Source: Puffinus mauretanicus (lineage: Eukaryota; Chordata; Aves; Procellariiformes; Procellariidae). Taken from it: DNA of 64,000 nucleotides. The notes beneath the pieces were generated by a model. That model ran no database searches and was not told the DNA's origin. It was given only the letters and a program-made list of their open reading frames with translations. The position numbers and the translations under genes are program-made. This document shows positions 46,331 through 58,613 of the stretch, piece after piece. The DNA lies in contig JAJKFH010003762.1 of assembly GCA_023333565.1 (NCBI GenBank), positions 310,001 through 374,000 on the forward strand, read 5' to 3'. Numbering within the stretch: the first letter of the stretch is position 1; each line of letters begins with the position of its first letter.

Positions 46331-48434
46331 TAATTGCTTTATGTGTTCATTCCCATACTGTTTATTATCAATAAAATTCCTAACTCTGCTTATTCAACCA
46401 ATGCAATTTCTTTTTGTGGTTTGCACTGCACATTCAATCTATGTTGCCAGGTACATAGTATGAGCACTAGCCACATAAAAAATCCAGATGTTACAATTTT
46501 TGTGATACAAGCGAGGTAAATGTTCCATCTACTACCTGTAATAGAGAGACATGTTAATTTATATCTGCATTTCACAAAAAAACAGGTATTGCTTTGTGGA
46601 TCAAGGACTGACTATGAAAAGTTAAAAAAGCAAAATTAAAAGATTATTTGGTTTGGTTTTCAAACCATTGCAAATTTTTTACACTGAGTGTTCTAGAATT
46701 CTAGAACGTGCAGATTTACCAGTAGACATCTACAGGCTCAAATACACCTATTTTTACCTAGTATATTTGCTGTAGTTATCTAGTCATATCTTGCATTCCA
46801 AGGACTTTAAAGCAGGGGCATTATTTTTGTTATATTCATTGGAGTCGTCAGGAGTAATCAGAATTTATCTACTTCTAACTGGAACAGCTTAGAGCTTATC
46901 CACTTTCCTACATCAAATATGTGAGCTTATTCATATACTACTGCTTGTTTTATGTGTGGGTGTGTGTATACAGGGTCGACTACCATATGCCCTAATCAAG
47001 AGATTTTCAGCTTGTGGTCCACAGGGCACCTAAGCAAAAAGTAACAAAGAAAAACAACCCTATTGTCCATCAGAAAATGCTAAACGGTCATCAGAATAAA
47101 AAAACCATGAAAAACCCCATAGTTCTAAGGACTGCCTCCAGTAAAAATAAAAACTTTGTAAATACTCTGAGAATGGTTTCTAATGCACTTTTTTCACAAG
47201 TAGTAGTTGAGGAAAACAAAGAACTGCAACTAACTTTTTATATGTCAAGTTGCTTTCTCGAAATCAAATTTTAAGATAAGTGACGGTATTGCTGAAGGAA
47301 TGTGCATTAGACTCAAATACAGTATTTCTGTTGTGAGAAGAACAGAAGCCATCAGCTTGCAGCTTTGCTTTTCAATGCCTTTCAGGAAGCAACTGTACTG
47401 AGCTTTTCAAAATGAAATTTTGCATGTCAGTAATCATTACACAACCTTAATGGCTGTTCTACCACAAATGACAGATCTTGTTAAAGTAACAAAAAAGAAT
47501 TTAAGAGAAATCTAAAATATACTTATGTCATTAGAATGTTTCTAATATGGCACAAACAATGATAACATTGTATTATAGCAGTGTGCTATCTGTGCCATAG
47601 GTAAAACTGAGAAAACATTTTATTTAAAACTTGCCTTTCCCAGCTCTTCTAAAACTCCTTCCTTCAGATAGCTTGAAATCTATAGTCTTGCAGTAATACA
47701 GGACATATTAGTAATCCCAGTTTGGGATTTTTTGAGGCATCAGTTTCCCAATGAGCCAAAATTTTCTCTCCCACCAAAAAAAAAAATCCTAATATTTCTT
47801 ATAATTGATAGAGTCTACTGTTCTTGAATGGAGTACTGAGAAGTCAAACCATACTTTTGGTCAATCTCAAAGCATTCAAGTCACTTAATATTTATCCAGT
47901 TAGTAGTACATGGAACTCCCCAATCATCTAAAGGCAACAATACTGAATAGCAGGTGTTCATCATCATCAATTATGACAGCTGGGAATTTCTTCTCCTCAT
48001 TAACCTCAATTGGGACTTTTTACATCACATTTTTGCAAGAATCTTTTTTTTCTTCTTTTAGTCACAAGATAACAAATGAGAGATTAATCTATATTTCCTT
48101 TGGTTGTTCCTTTGGCAAGCTTGCTACAACTAATTCAAAGAAAATTAGATCATTATGAGCTATTTCTGCAACTTTTTTCTGTAACAAGCTTCCTGCTTTC
48201 ATGCATCATTCAACATTTTAAATCTTTTACTGATGTCTTCAGACAACATTGCTCTCTCTTACGTTGCCTACTGCAGACAGTGACTGGGCTTCATTTTACC
48301 CTAGACAATCTTCCTAGCAGTAGATATCAGGCATTTGAATAAGGTGACTTATCCAAAATCCCTTGGCTGTACTATATTTTTATCACTTGACATAATTCCT
48401 TTTTAGGACTTCATCCCCTAGTATTTTACATCAC

Positions 48435-48642
48435 TGTGCTGGTTTTGGCTGGGATAGAGTTAATTTTCTTTATAGAAGCTAGTATGGGGCTATGTTTTGG
48501 ATTTGTGGTGATAACAGTGTTGATAATACAGGGATGTTTTTGTTATTGCTGAGCAGTGCTTACACAGGGTCAAGGCCTTTTCTGCTTCTCACACCACCCC
48601 ACCAGCAAATAGGCTGGGGGTGCACAAGAAGTTGGGAGGGGA
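48435..48642 (+). mobile_element. truncated ERVL-type LTR (U3 part)
   Basis: Starts TGTGCTGGTTTTGGCTGGGA and aligns with the first ~200 bp of the LTR at 50121, including GATAGAGTTAATTTTCT, TTTTGGATTT, GTGCTTACAC and GTGCACAAGAAG. Similarity stops near 48642, so the TATA, R and U5 parts are missing. The right boundary is approximate. Confidence 0.8.
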
Positions 48643-50120
48643 CCTAAAGGGTTTTTTGTCAGTTTAATGTCCCCTTTTTTCCCCTCATGATCTTCTGGGA
48701 TCTTCTGAAAATACTGATAACTCTGGATAATCTATGTTTTGTTTCAGCATTGGTAAAGGAATCTCAAGCAGATAAACTTCCGCAAAGCAGGCATCAATTG
48801 TGTCAGCAGGTGGGACATAAGCTTTTCCAGATATGTGGTTGTACAGGATCTCCATTGTCTAATGACTGACAGTAAGACCAAGCTATGGGAATGATGCCTT
48901 GTCCTCAATGCACAGGAAAAGGACACAATCACCAACAGCCAATGGCTCCTGAAACAGTTCTTTAAAAGTCATAATTTCTGACTCTGTGCAATGGAGCTTC
49001 TAAGAAGTCCCATTAGCAACTAAGTAGGATGGTGATGATGGCTGTCATAGAAAATGGGATTTATGCAGATAATATTCTTCTATGCAAGCTGCCTTAAAAT
49101 AACAATTCCAAAGTCCTGTTCTCATTATCAAAGGCCTCTATGCCTATACAAGTAAAAAGAAAAGGTGAGGAATTATTCCTTGGCCCCAAGGCCAACTGGC
49201 ACACCACAGCTTATTTGCGGGTGACCTCATGAATGAATGAATCTCCATCTAGTGCCAGAAAGTAAGGAATGTTTTTAAGCTGCAGTGACATAAAGGGACA
49301 GGACAAAAATGATAGCACTGCTAACAAATATGCTATAAGGAGCCACAAGGAAGGGGTAAAGACGTAAAAAGTAATTTTTTTTCTCTGGTCCTTCAAGTTA
49401 TTGTAACCACTAAATATTAAAGCTGACAAGATTTGAAATTTAGACACACAGATATCTGTGACTCCTCTCACTAAGCTGTTAGCTACATCTTCCAAGCCTG
49501 CAAATCATGACCAATAACAAGGTGTACCATACGTTGAAACCAGAGCCTCCTTTCTCCCTGCCCAGCTACAAGTAGCATTTCAAGTGCAAACCATCTTGGT
49601 AACGGTGATCAAGAACACCTAAAGGTACTCTGTAACTACTACAAAATGGTAGTGGGAAATGCTGGGAAATTGAGAAATAAAAGAATAACACACAGTTATT
49701 TCCTTGGCTGAATATCATGTCCATGAATGGTAAGACTAGCAGATCTCAAGTTTCTGAGAAGTAGGAAGTAAGAATTAAGTAGCATATGCATTCAGACACT
49801 ATTTTCACCAGCAAGCCATGCCATGAATACCTTTGTTTATGAACAATATAAAACAAGATCTGCATTTACCCTTCCCACACTAAAACACTTTCTTTCTTCA
49901 TGGTAAAAAATGTTGTATGTGCTTCATGCATATATACGTGTCCTCTTCTCCTTAAGGGTGTTACACTTATTTTCCTCTCATTAAACACCCAGGCTACACT
50001 CATCTCCAACCTAATTGCTGTCAATAGCAAGACCACCCTAGGTTCTGCAGCTGAAGCAGTACTGAACAAGAGACATATTAAATCTCGAGATGCACATCCA
50101 CCCCTTCCTTCGTGCCATGT
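48643..50120. other. intergenic, no recognised gene
   Basis: AT-rich with chance frames such as 49211-49495 on minus. No repeat family recognised. Confidence 0.5.
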
Positions 50121-50696
50121 TGTCCTGGTTTTGCCTGGGATAGAGTTAATTTTCTTCCTAGCAGCTGGTATAGTGCTGGGTTTTGGATTTAGTATGAGAA
50201 TAATGTTGATAACACACTGATGTTTTAGTTGTTGCTAAGTAGTGCTTACACTAAATCAAGGACTTTTCAGCTTCCCATGCTCTGCCAGGTGCACAAGAAG
50301 CTGGGAGGAGGCACAGCCAAGACAGCTGATCCAAACTGGCCAAAGGGATATTCCACCATACTATAATGGCATAATGCTCATTATATAAAGTGGGGGGAGT
50401 TGGCCGGGGGGGGAGCAATCGCTGCTTGGGGACTGGCTGGGCATCAGTCGGTGGGTGGTGAGCGGTTGCATCACTTGTTTTTCCTGGGTTTTGTTCCTCT
50501 CTCTCTCTCTTGTTGTTTCTCTTTTCATTATCATCATCATCATTATTATTATTATTAAATTATTAAACTGTTCTTATCTCAACCCATGAGTTTTTTTACT
50601 TTTGCTCTTCCGATTCTCTTCCCCATTTAACTGGGGGGGGAGGGTGAGGGAGCGGCTCTGTGGTGCTTGGTTGTCGACTGGGGTTAAACCATGACA
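50121..50696 (+). mobile_element. complete ERVL-type solo LTR with target duplication
   Basis: Begins TGTCCTGGTTTTGCC and ends ACCATGACA, with a perfect 5-bp duplication CATGT on both sides (50116-50120 and 50697-50701). Five-base duplications fit ERVL-type integration. Inside, in plus order, are a TATA box TATATAAAG (50392-50400), a GC-rich start region, an ATC/ATT microsatellite (about 50530-50560), ATTAAA signals (50554 and 50562) and a U5 with a G-run. With no internal genes and intact ends it is a solo LTR left by LTR-LTR recombination. Confidence 0.92.
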
Positions 50697-53600
50697 CATG
50701 TTCATCCCCATGCAAGAAAAGAGTTTCACTCAATTCCATCACAGTGAAGTCCTTCCAGACTGCATCACTCTCTAACTGCCAAATTGCTTTAATTAAGCCC
50801 TCCAATATTCACAGTAGCTGTGCTTAAGACAGTGAATACAGCTTCGGTGCAGGCAAATCTCCTTTGGCTATGAAATCTGTAGTGCTTAAGGTTGTCTGCG
50901 CATTCTTGGTCATCAGAGTGAGTTTTGTTGAACAAGCCATTCCAGAAGGGCATGATTATACCTCCAGGCAACCCTAACTCTGTATGCAAGTTTTCTGTTA
51001 ATAAACTACAGTGTATCAAATAGATTAGTTATAAGTACAGTTATAGCAAATAGATCTTAGAACTACTTGGTAGAACAAAACAAAAAGCCTTATAAATGTC
51101 CTTTATCATCCAAAAAGGCAAAACAATGCTCACCCAAAAAGTTGTTTTAACCCCTCAGATGCTGCCAGAAAGTATTCCAGACCAGTTTTTGCACAATAGT
51201 TAGGACACTGGGATGTATGTTGCAACTTGAACAGTGCAGCTGGACAACATTTCTGCAAACATATTCACTCACAGCTGTTGCTACAACAAAAGCATATCAG
51301 GAGAGCTCAGGAATCTATTCATGCTAAAGATTATTATTGGCTGTTTTCTGGTTGTAAGCAGAGTTGCAAATTTTTTTTTACTTGAAAATATTTTCTAACA
51401 GAGAAGCTTTTTACATCTTCAGACACAGTCTTTTAAGCAACTTCTTAAGTTACAGCTTTATTATAAGACTACTGATGTCCTTGTGAAAAGAGGATAACAA
51501 ATGTATGTCAAAAAATGTGTATTGATGTAGTTTGTATTTTTCTCATGCCCTAGGACAATACTGTGTGGGATACTAGCACATATAAAGAGTATATAGATTA
51601 CATTCTCAAACTTTCTCTGGACTTCAGGGAAATTTACAGTGGTTTTTATTCTGTATTCCAAAAAGAATTACTGGAATTTTCAACTTTCACTGTCTAAAAA
51701 AAATGCCAACTTAAAATTAGTCTGAAACGGCTTTCAGTCAATCCAGAAAAATCAGCTCAACAGTAAAAATCTTGGCTATATCTAAAGTGATTAAGAATTT
51801 TCCAAAAGACATTCTTTGTGCAAAGGTAAAACTACAAACTGTCTTAAATACAAGGCAGTGTTTCTGTGTAGTTTTTTTCAAGATTGCTCAAATACTATCT
51901 GATGTGTACCTCTGGCAATACTTCTACAACTAATTGTACAAACTCATTCTTGTTCTGCAAATCCAATGGTAAAACCCACCTTATGCTTGAGATTGGTTGT
52001 ATTTTTCCTTGATGAAAAGACCTGAAAGTGTCTTTTACTTATTAAAGTCAGAGAGTTAAGTTGTCCAAAATATATACAAGTGATTTCAGAATTGAGGGAG
52101 TTTTTAATCCCATTTTTACTCCAGTTAGAATATATTCTGAGAAAGTTTTGAGTATTTTCAACAGGGAACATTACTGTAAATCTTTGGTCAGAATTTCTAT
52201 AACTTCACTGTAAGCATCCCAACTGTTAGCAATTAAATACATTTCTGGGAAGAAACCCTGCAACATCCTGGGTGAGGGTAGGGGATTAAATAAAGAATAA
52301 AAAGAAAACACACAAAAAAATTTGATAAGCAAAGTATATTAATCATATCTCAATGTGAACACGAGTCAGATGACTATAATTTAATTTTATTATCTTGCAT
52401 TTTGTATATTACTTTTTTGTCTATCACCTCCTTTGTATTCTCCCTTCCTGTATTTCTCTCAGTTAGGGATTAGGCTTATAAAGAGATCTCTTAAAATGGA
52501 TGGTTACACCCTCAGGGTTAGACTGTGTCTCCAGGACACAGACTTTAATTTGGGTTGTAGAGAATGGCAATATCCTGCTTAGCATAACAAGGAAGATGTA
52601 GAGCAGTGAGGTGACAATTCCTTGGGTTGAAAAGCAGAATTTACAGAAGGCTGTGCATCTGCGCTCTTTTGCTGTCATCACCAGCCTTCAGCTGCTGTGG
52701 ACAGCTTAAATTAAGACAGTTTGTTATCGTTGATACATTGTTTTGATCCCTTCTTTTCAGGAATTTGAAAGAACTATATGAAAGCAAGAAGAAAAGAGAA
52801 TGAGAGAGAGTAACTGAAAGCAGGCACTATTAGCAACTCTTATGCTGTAAGGTTTTTTTCAGCCCGAGTTACAACTCTCAGTTAAAAGGATGTTCCCAAC
52901 TACAGAGAAGTGGGAAACTCACTCATGGCCAGCCTCTTGATCCCAGGATCAAAAGAAGGGGCAATTAGTATTTTCTTTAATTAAAATAATTCTTTTTTTC
53001 TTTGCTGTTTAACCTCAAAGATATTTATAAATGTCAAAATTAGTCATCATCATTGTATCTCTAATGAAATAAATACATCATTTCCCTACTTATTCTAATA
53101 GCCCTTCTTTGCAACATTGAATTTATAGACGTGTAACATTCTTTCTTAGGGATTCATGTAAACATACATGAGAGTCAATGTTAAACGACAGGCAACAAAT
53201 AAATCAGATACTAGAAGTTCTTGCTAGGTGTATACTAACTGTAATCAACTAACAAAGAACCACTGAGCATCTTCAATCCCCTACTATTGAAAATACCTAG
53301 CTAGCTCTCCAGCCATCCAGCTAGATAAGAACCTATCTTTCAGGTAAACACTTTTTAAACTTAAATGCAAATCCATTGTTCAGTTACAAAAAAAGGCACT
53401 AAAATCTGTTTTATGCTAGCACCAAATTTAAAAGCTGGCATTTCTGACCCAGCAGTGCTAAAACTGGGAATTTCAATTAGTGGATGGAGGAACATCCCCA
53501 TTTTTTAAGCTTAGGACTTGCTTCTTGATCAGAAGTCTCATCATACAGGGCATTACTTCCATGGTAGGAACAGAATAGATAACCTGCAGAGCTAAGGAAC

Positions 53601-54009
53601 TAAGGATCCTTTCCCAGCCCATCTGTACAGTTGTCAGGCAGGACACAGCTGTTCCACTACAGCTTGTATCTTGGGAGGGCATGGGAAATCCCAAGGAAAC
53701 TGCACCTAAATTTAATCTCATTCTTTCCTGCCTTTGCAGCTTCTCTACGCTTTTTCTACAAATACCCTCTCTGCAAATCACATGATGAGCGTAAGTGGGT
53801 TACGTGCATATGACAGCTGCTGGCTAGCCAGCTATAGGGCTGCCTCCCTTTGCCACCCCTTCCCATGCGCCTACAAAACGGCAAGGCAAACTAGGTATGC
53901 AAATTGCATACAACTTCGGTTACACCAGCAGCACAAGCACTCAATTTACAGAGATTTTCTCTACCTTTCTGCAAGAGACCCACCACAGGCTGCCCCCATC
54001 AGCCACCTA
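50697..54009. other. intergenic, no recognised gene
   Basis: AT-rich. Chance frames only (for example 52463-52681 and 53473-53781 on minus). Confidence 0.5.
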
Positions 54010-54690
54010 TGTGAAACATCTTGAAAACATCTTTAAGAAAGGGCAAAAAAAAGCCAGACAGGGCAAGGGGAGGTAGGAACGAAAAGAATGAGAAACAGCA
54101 GAGGGAACACCAAGGTCAGAGAAGGAGGAGGAGGTGCTCTATGGCCCTGGAGCAGATGTCCTCCACAGTTCATGGAGGACCCCACACTGGAGCAGTTGAT
54201 GTTTCCTGAAGGAAGAGTGGCCCATGGAGAGCCCATGCTGGAGCAGGTTTTTCCTGAAGGACTGCAGCCTATGGGAAGAGTCCATGCCAGAGCAGGGGAA
54301 CAGTGTGAGAGAGAAGGAACAGCAGAGAGAAACCACTATGTACTGACAACCCTACACACCCCCCGATACTTTCCCCACTGCTAATCAGGAGTGGGTGTAG
54401 AGAAGTCTGGAGTGATGGAATGAAGTTGAGATGGTAAAGGGGGGAGGAAAGGTGTTTTAAAGTTTGTATTTGGTTCTAACACCCAAATCTATTTTAATTG
54501 GCAATAAATTAGATTAGTTTTCCCCAATTTGAATTTGTTTTGCCCTCTACAGTAATTGGTAAGCAATCTGCCTAACTTTATCTTGACCCATGAGCTTTCC
54601 CATCCTGTTTTCTGTCCCTGCCCCGCTGAGGAGGGAGAGTAAGCAAGAAGATGGGGGGGAGTTCGGCCCTTAGCTGAGGTTAACCCACCA
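54010..54690 (+). mobile_element. second avian ERV LTR family
   Basis: Contains ACATCTTTAAGAAAGGGCAA, a row of 40-51-bp degenerate units each carrying CTGGAGCAG (54147, 54187, 54238 and the variant at 54287), AATAAA at 54503-54508, then GTAATTGGTAAGC, TTATCTTGACCCATGAG and the end GGTTAACCCACCA. This order matches a common bird endogenous-retrovirus LTR as I remember it. The left boundary is uncertain and no target duplication was found. It is worn and lacks internal genes. Confidence 0.75.
54147..54295 (+). repeat. degenerate 40-51-bp repeats inside the LTR
   Basis: Four CTGGAGCAG-type cores at spacings of 40, 51 and 49 bp, with related text (CCTGAAGGA, CCATGGAGA) between them. Confidence 0.75.
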
Positions 54691-57600
54691 TACCCATGCT
54701 ATGCACTTTCAATACAGAACTGTGGCCAGTAGGTATCTGTGCTTGGAGGCGTGCAAATTACAGAGATCCCTAATCATACTTCACTGCACACAAATGACCT
54801 TTTAATTTGTTATTCCGTCCTCGACATGTATTACTCAATATGTTCAGTGCACTAAATACATTTGGGAGTTACTGTGGATTAAAGATTAGCTGTGACAAAC
54901 TGAACTTTTCAACCAAGTAACCAAGGGGAAAATACCAATTAAGCAATGCTGCAGTTCCACGCAGACAAAGTATGTGTTCAAATAGCAATCCAAACTACAC
55001 GGCCAGAAGTAATTTGTAGACTCTACTACTAGGTTAACAAACTGAATATGGATTACCCTGTGACCCCATTTCTATGTGCATGCAGTCCCAAGGAGGGTTT
55101 CTTACCATAGTCAGAGAACCAGGGTTAATGAACAAATGTGTGCAGACCTCTTCTCCTTACAGAGCCATCACACTGCCACAGAAGAAAACACAAATGAGTT
55201 ATGACTGTGAATGTCCTCTGACTATCAAAAGAAAACCTACTCTGAAAGATCAGTCTGTTCTAGCTCTCAACAGTATTTGAGGCTTAAGAAGTTGCACATT
55301 AGAGCTTAATATTTTACTAGAACGGTAAAAAAAAAACCAACAGTGAAATACTCTGCCACATTCTGGCCCTTCACATGCTGGACGATTTCCCAAATAACTT
55401 CTAGGATATCAAAGGGGATAGGCCAAATTAACAATAGCAGTAAATAGAATCACAGTCTAGCTCAGTGAACTAGTATAATCTCTTCTTGTAAGTTTTCAAG
55501 TGATACCAAGTTTATTAACAAAAACTTCTTGCAACACATGCAGTTGTGTGACATCTTTCATAGAAGAGGCAGCAGATGATAAATTGCAACTATTAGCCTA
55601 AATCACAACAGTATCTCCCATTAAACCTGAGCCATCCATAATACAATTATTAGAGTATCTGTATTTAGAAAAAATAAATAGGAAGTAGCACTATCAAAAA
55701 TAAAAACAAACAAGAAGACATGACTGGATTCCTGATCTAGGAATAGGATGGACTGAAGAAACAAGTAATAAAAATCTATCTTTCAAAAGTATTGTTTCTA
55801 GTGAGCTTGCAAAATAGCCAGCTCAAAGTGCCAGGTTGATTTGGAGGGAGCTATATTGTTGGTCAAAAGCGGGGAAATGGACAAGCACAGGCAAAAATCT
55901 GTGGAACTGTTATGTATAAATAGAGATCAAATGGGATAGTCTTGCAGCTTCTTGTTTTCTAATCTTAAAAGGTTGCTACCTAAATTTGGCTAGAACTCAA
56001 GAGCACAAACTTTAAAAAAAAATAATTCCAATAACAATCCTTAGACCTTAAAATATTCTCTGAATAGCAGGGCATATGCCATAATTGAGTATGAAAACAG
56101 ATTCTTGCAAGTGGACAAATACTAACGTGAAATAAAAAAAAATTCCTACATGTTGAGACCCTGAAGCATCCCACAATCAAGTATCTAAATTATGACCACA
56201 GAAGCCAAACACAAAATTTGTGGTTTTGTATTGAAAACATCTCTGTATTTGTATTGAAAAATTATTTCTGAGGATTGAAAAGTCTTGAAAAAAAAATTCA
56301 TTAGGAATCAATTTTAACCACATACATAACAGGGGCAATATCAGTCAGATAATTGCTCGATTGTAAACAGTGACTAATACTTCCCTGGAATATTGTATTT
56401 TATAACAAGAACTCTTCATATGTAGATCTACTCAGTCCTCTCTCCTGTGCAAAAGGGTCAAATTCTGCATTAGTGTGTCATTGATAAGCATTTACACCAA
56501 CACAGGCAATACCAAATTTCAGCTCAGTGACTTATCAGACAACTATGAAAATTTATTTACAACTTAAAATCAATGCTAGTGCCTATCAAACAAGTAAATG
56601 TTTAATGTTAGATCTATTGTAACACCCAATGAAAAATATCTGGAAGGTGCATTATTTTTATCCAATATACTTAGTGTCTGTTCACAAATGACTACTCTCT
56701 TTTACTAAAAAAGCTTTTCTTCCTTTTTCAGTTCAGTTCCTAAACTTGACTCAAGATTATGATTCATGTCAGGTTAAATAAAACCTGATTATTAAAAACT
56801 AAACACCTTTTTTTTTGGGGCTGAGGAATATTTGTGCTTTTGTCACAGACTAACTGATTTTGTACTTTGACTTGTGGGTTAGGATACTGTCTCTTCAGCA
56901 ATGTTAAGTTTTTCTTGGAAAAAGATGTGGTATTGGGATCTTTATGGGCTATAACTTCCCAGAGATAGGAAATCTACAGGGCAGGCACTGCAGAAGAGCA
57001 CATATTATTAAGCAGAGGTGGTACCACAGTATAACTGAAATTAAATTAATTGCTGAAGTAATACTTAGAACTTATGCCAGAGTGATAAGCATCAAATATT
57101 GTGGCGAGCCGTTTTCAGAGATATTGGTATATATTTGCTCACAGAAAATTAGATTAAAAGATAAATTATGAGTCAGCAGTAATAGCCATTTTTCTTTTAA
57201 TTCTCTGCTTTGCTGCCTCATGACATTTATATGATTTATAACCATAGTCCTGTTTGCCCAATCCTCTATTCAGAAATATACTGGAGTGTTACCTTCTCTG
57301 TTGCACTTGGCTACAGACTTGTTACAGCAGTTCGTGAATAATTCTAGAGCAAGAGATTTTGATAATGACATGATCCTCAACGTATATTTTTCAGAGCACA
57401 GTTTGACTTCCTAATGATGCAGGTGTTCTGCAAATCACACCACCACATGTAAGATGTGTATGTCTCTGAAGAAATTTCTGAAAAGAGAAGTGGGAAGCTT
57501 AATGGCACATTCATCACCACTAGGTCTCTCCTATCCCAGAGACGGCATTGGCAGTTCCATAATTACATTAAAAAAAAACATTTTACATACATACAGCAAT

Positions 57601-58492
57601 AATTCAATTAGTTAGCAAAGGAAAATCAGAGCTTTTCCAACACAAAGTTGCATTTTCTTTAGTATGATTATGTCAAAAACATCTGCTCTGTCCCTTAAAG
57701 CTTATCAGACTAAACTTTTTCCAGCAACGTCTAGACCTAGAATAGGGATCCTAAACAAGAGTTGTCACCTTCTGAAGTAGAACTTTGTCTTGATCTTCCC
57801 ACAGGATCTGTGCCTGATGAGTAAACTGTCTCAGCGCTTGTTTTGGATTTCAACAAAGGAATCAAAATTCTCCTTGAACTTACAGCTATAAGTCAAAGAT
57901 TGAAAATAACCGTTGTGTTTCAGTGCCCACACACTTTGTCCTTTCCTACTATCCCATTTTTAGCATATGCGTCAGATACTCTGTGATGGGTGATGAATTC
58001 CCAAAGGTGTATGTAGTGCTGTACTTAGTAGGACAAGTATACTTAAGAAGTTTCATTACTAGACTGGATCTCTGCTGGATGAAAGTTCTAATGAAAATTC
58101 ATTTAAGATAATAAGGAACTTTATACCTATATTTTAAAGCAAACTTCAATTAAAGTTAATAAAAATACAGATTTTTTTTTTTTCAGTTGTATTGGGCAGG
58201 CAATAGTTACAATAGTTCTTTAGCAACATTCAAGCCTTATAGTTCTGCAGCTGTAACTAAGCCCCAGAGTTGAGACTTTTTTTTTTTGTCTGTAGAGAAG
58301 CATATAAAGATATTGTCTATTTAATAAAGTATGCAAAGGAAGCAGATAACTATCATGGGACTGGATTTACAGCTTCAGTAAAGAGTTTGAAAATGCCTTG
58401 AAATATTTGTCTGTTAGCCTTCAAGCATAATAAACTTCTGTCTTTGAATTCCATTTAGGTAAAGGCTTCATCTTCATAAACTCCTTTTTAGG
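54691..58492. other. intergenic, no recognised gene
   Basis: AT-rich, with chance frames only. No repeat family recognised. Confidence 0.5.
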
Positions 58493-58613
58493 AATCACAG
58501 AATGGTTGAGATTGAAGGGACCTCTAGAGGTCACCTGGTCCGAGCCCGCTGCTCAAGCAGAGTCATCTAGAAGAGGTTGGCCATAACCATGTCCACTTGG
58601 CTTTTGAATATCA
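58493..58613 (-). mobile_element. CR1 LINE 3' end
   Basis: AATCACAGAATGGTTGAGAT, GAAGGGACCTCTAGAGGTCA and CTGCTCAAGCAGAGTCA followed by GGCTTTTGAATATC form the antisense of a bird CR1 3' end. The left end retains part of the terminal 8-bp repeat (antisense of ATTCTGTG). Short, 5'-truncated, noncoding. Confidence 0.9.

Larger units (their letters stand above)
45911..48434. other. intergenic, AT-rich
   Basis: Contains a perfect 12-bp inverted repeat at 46163-46191 and a low-complexity ATAAT-rich stretch at about 46208-46330. No gene recognised. Confidence 0.5.

Noticed and set aside
49900..50220. 106-codon plus-strand frame
   Set aside because: Its 3' third runs into the LTR at 50121; no known protein.
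54021..54384. Several open frames on both strands
   Set aside because: Created by the purine-rich degenerate repeats of the LTR at 54010-54690.
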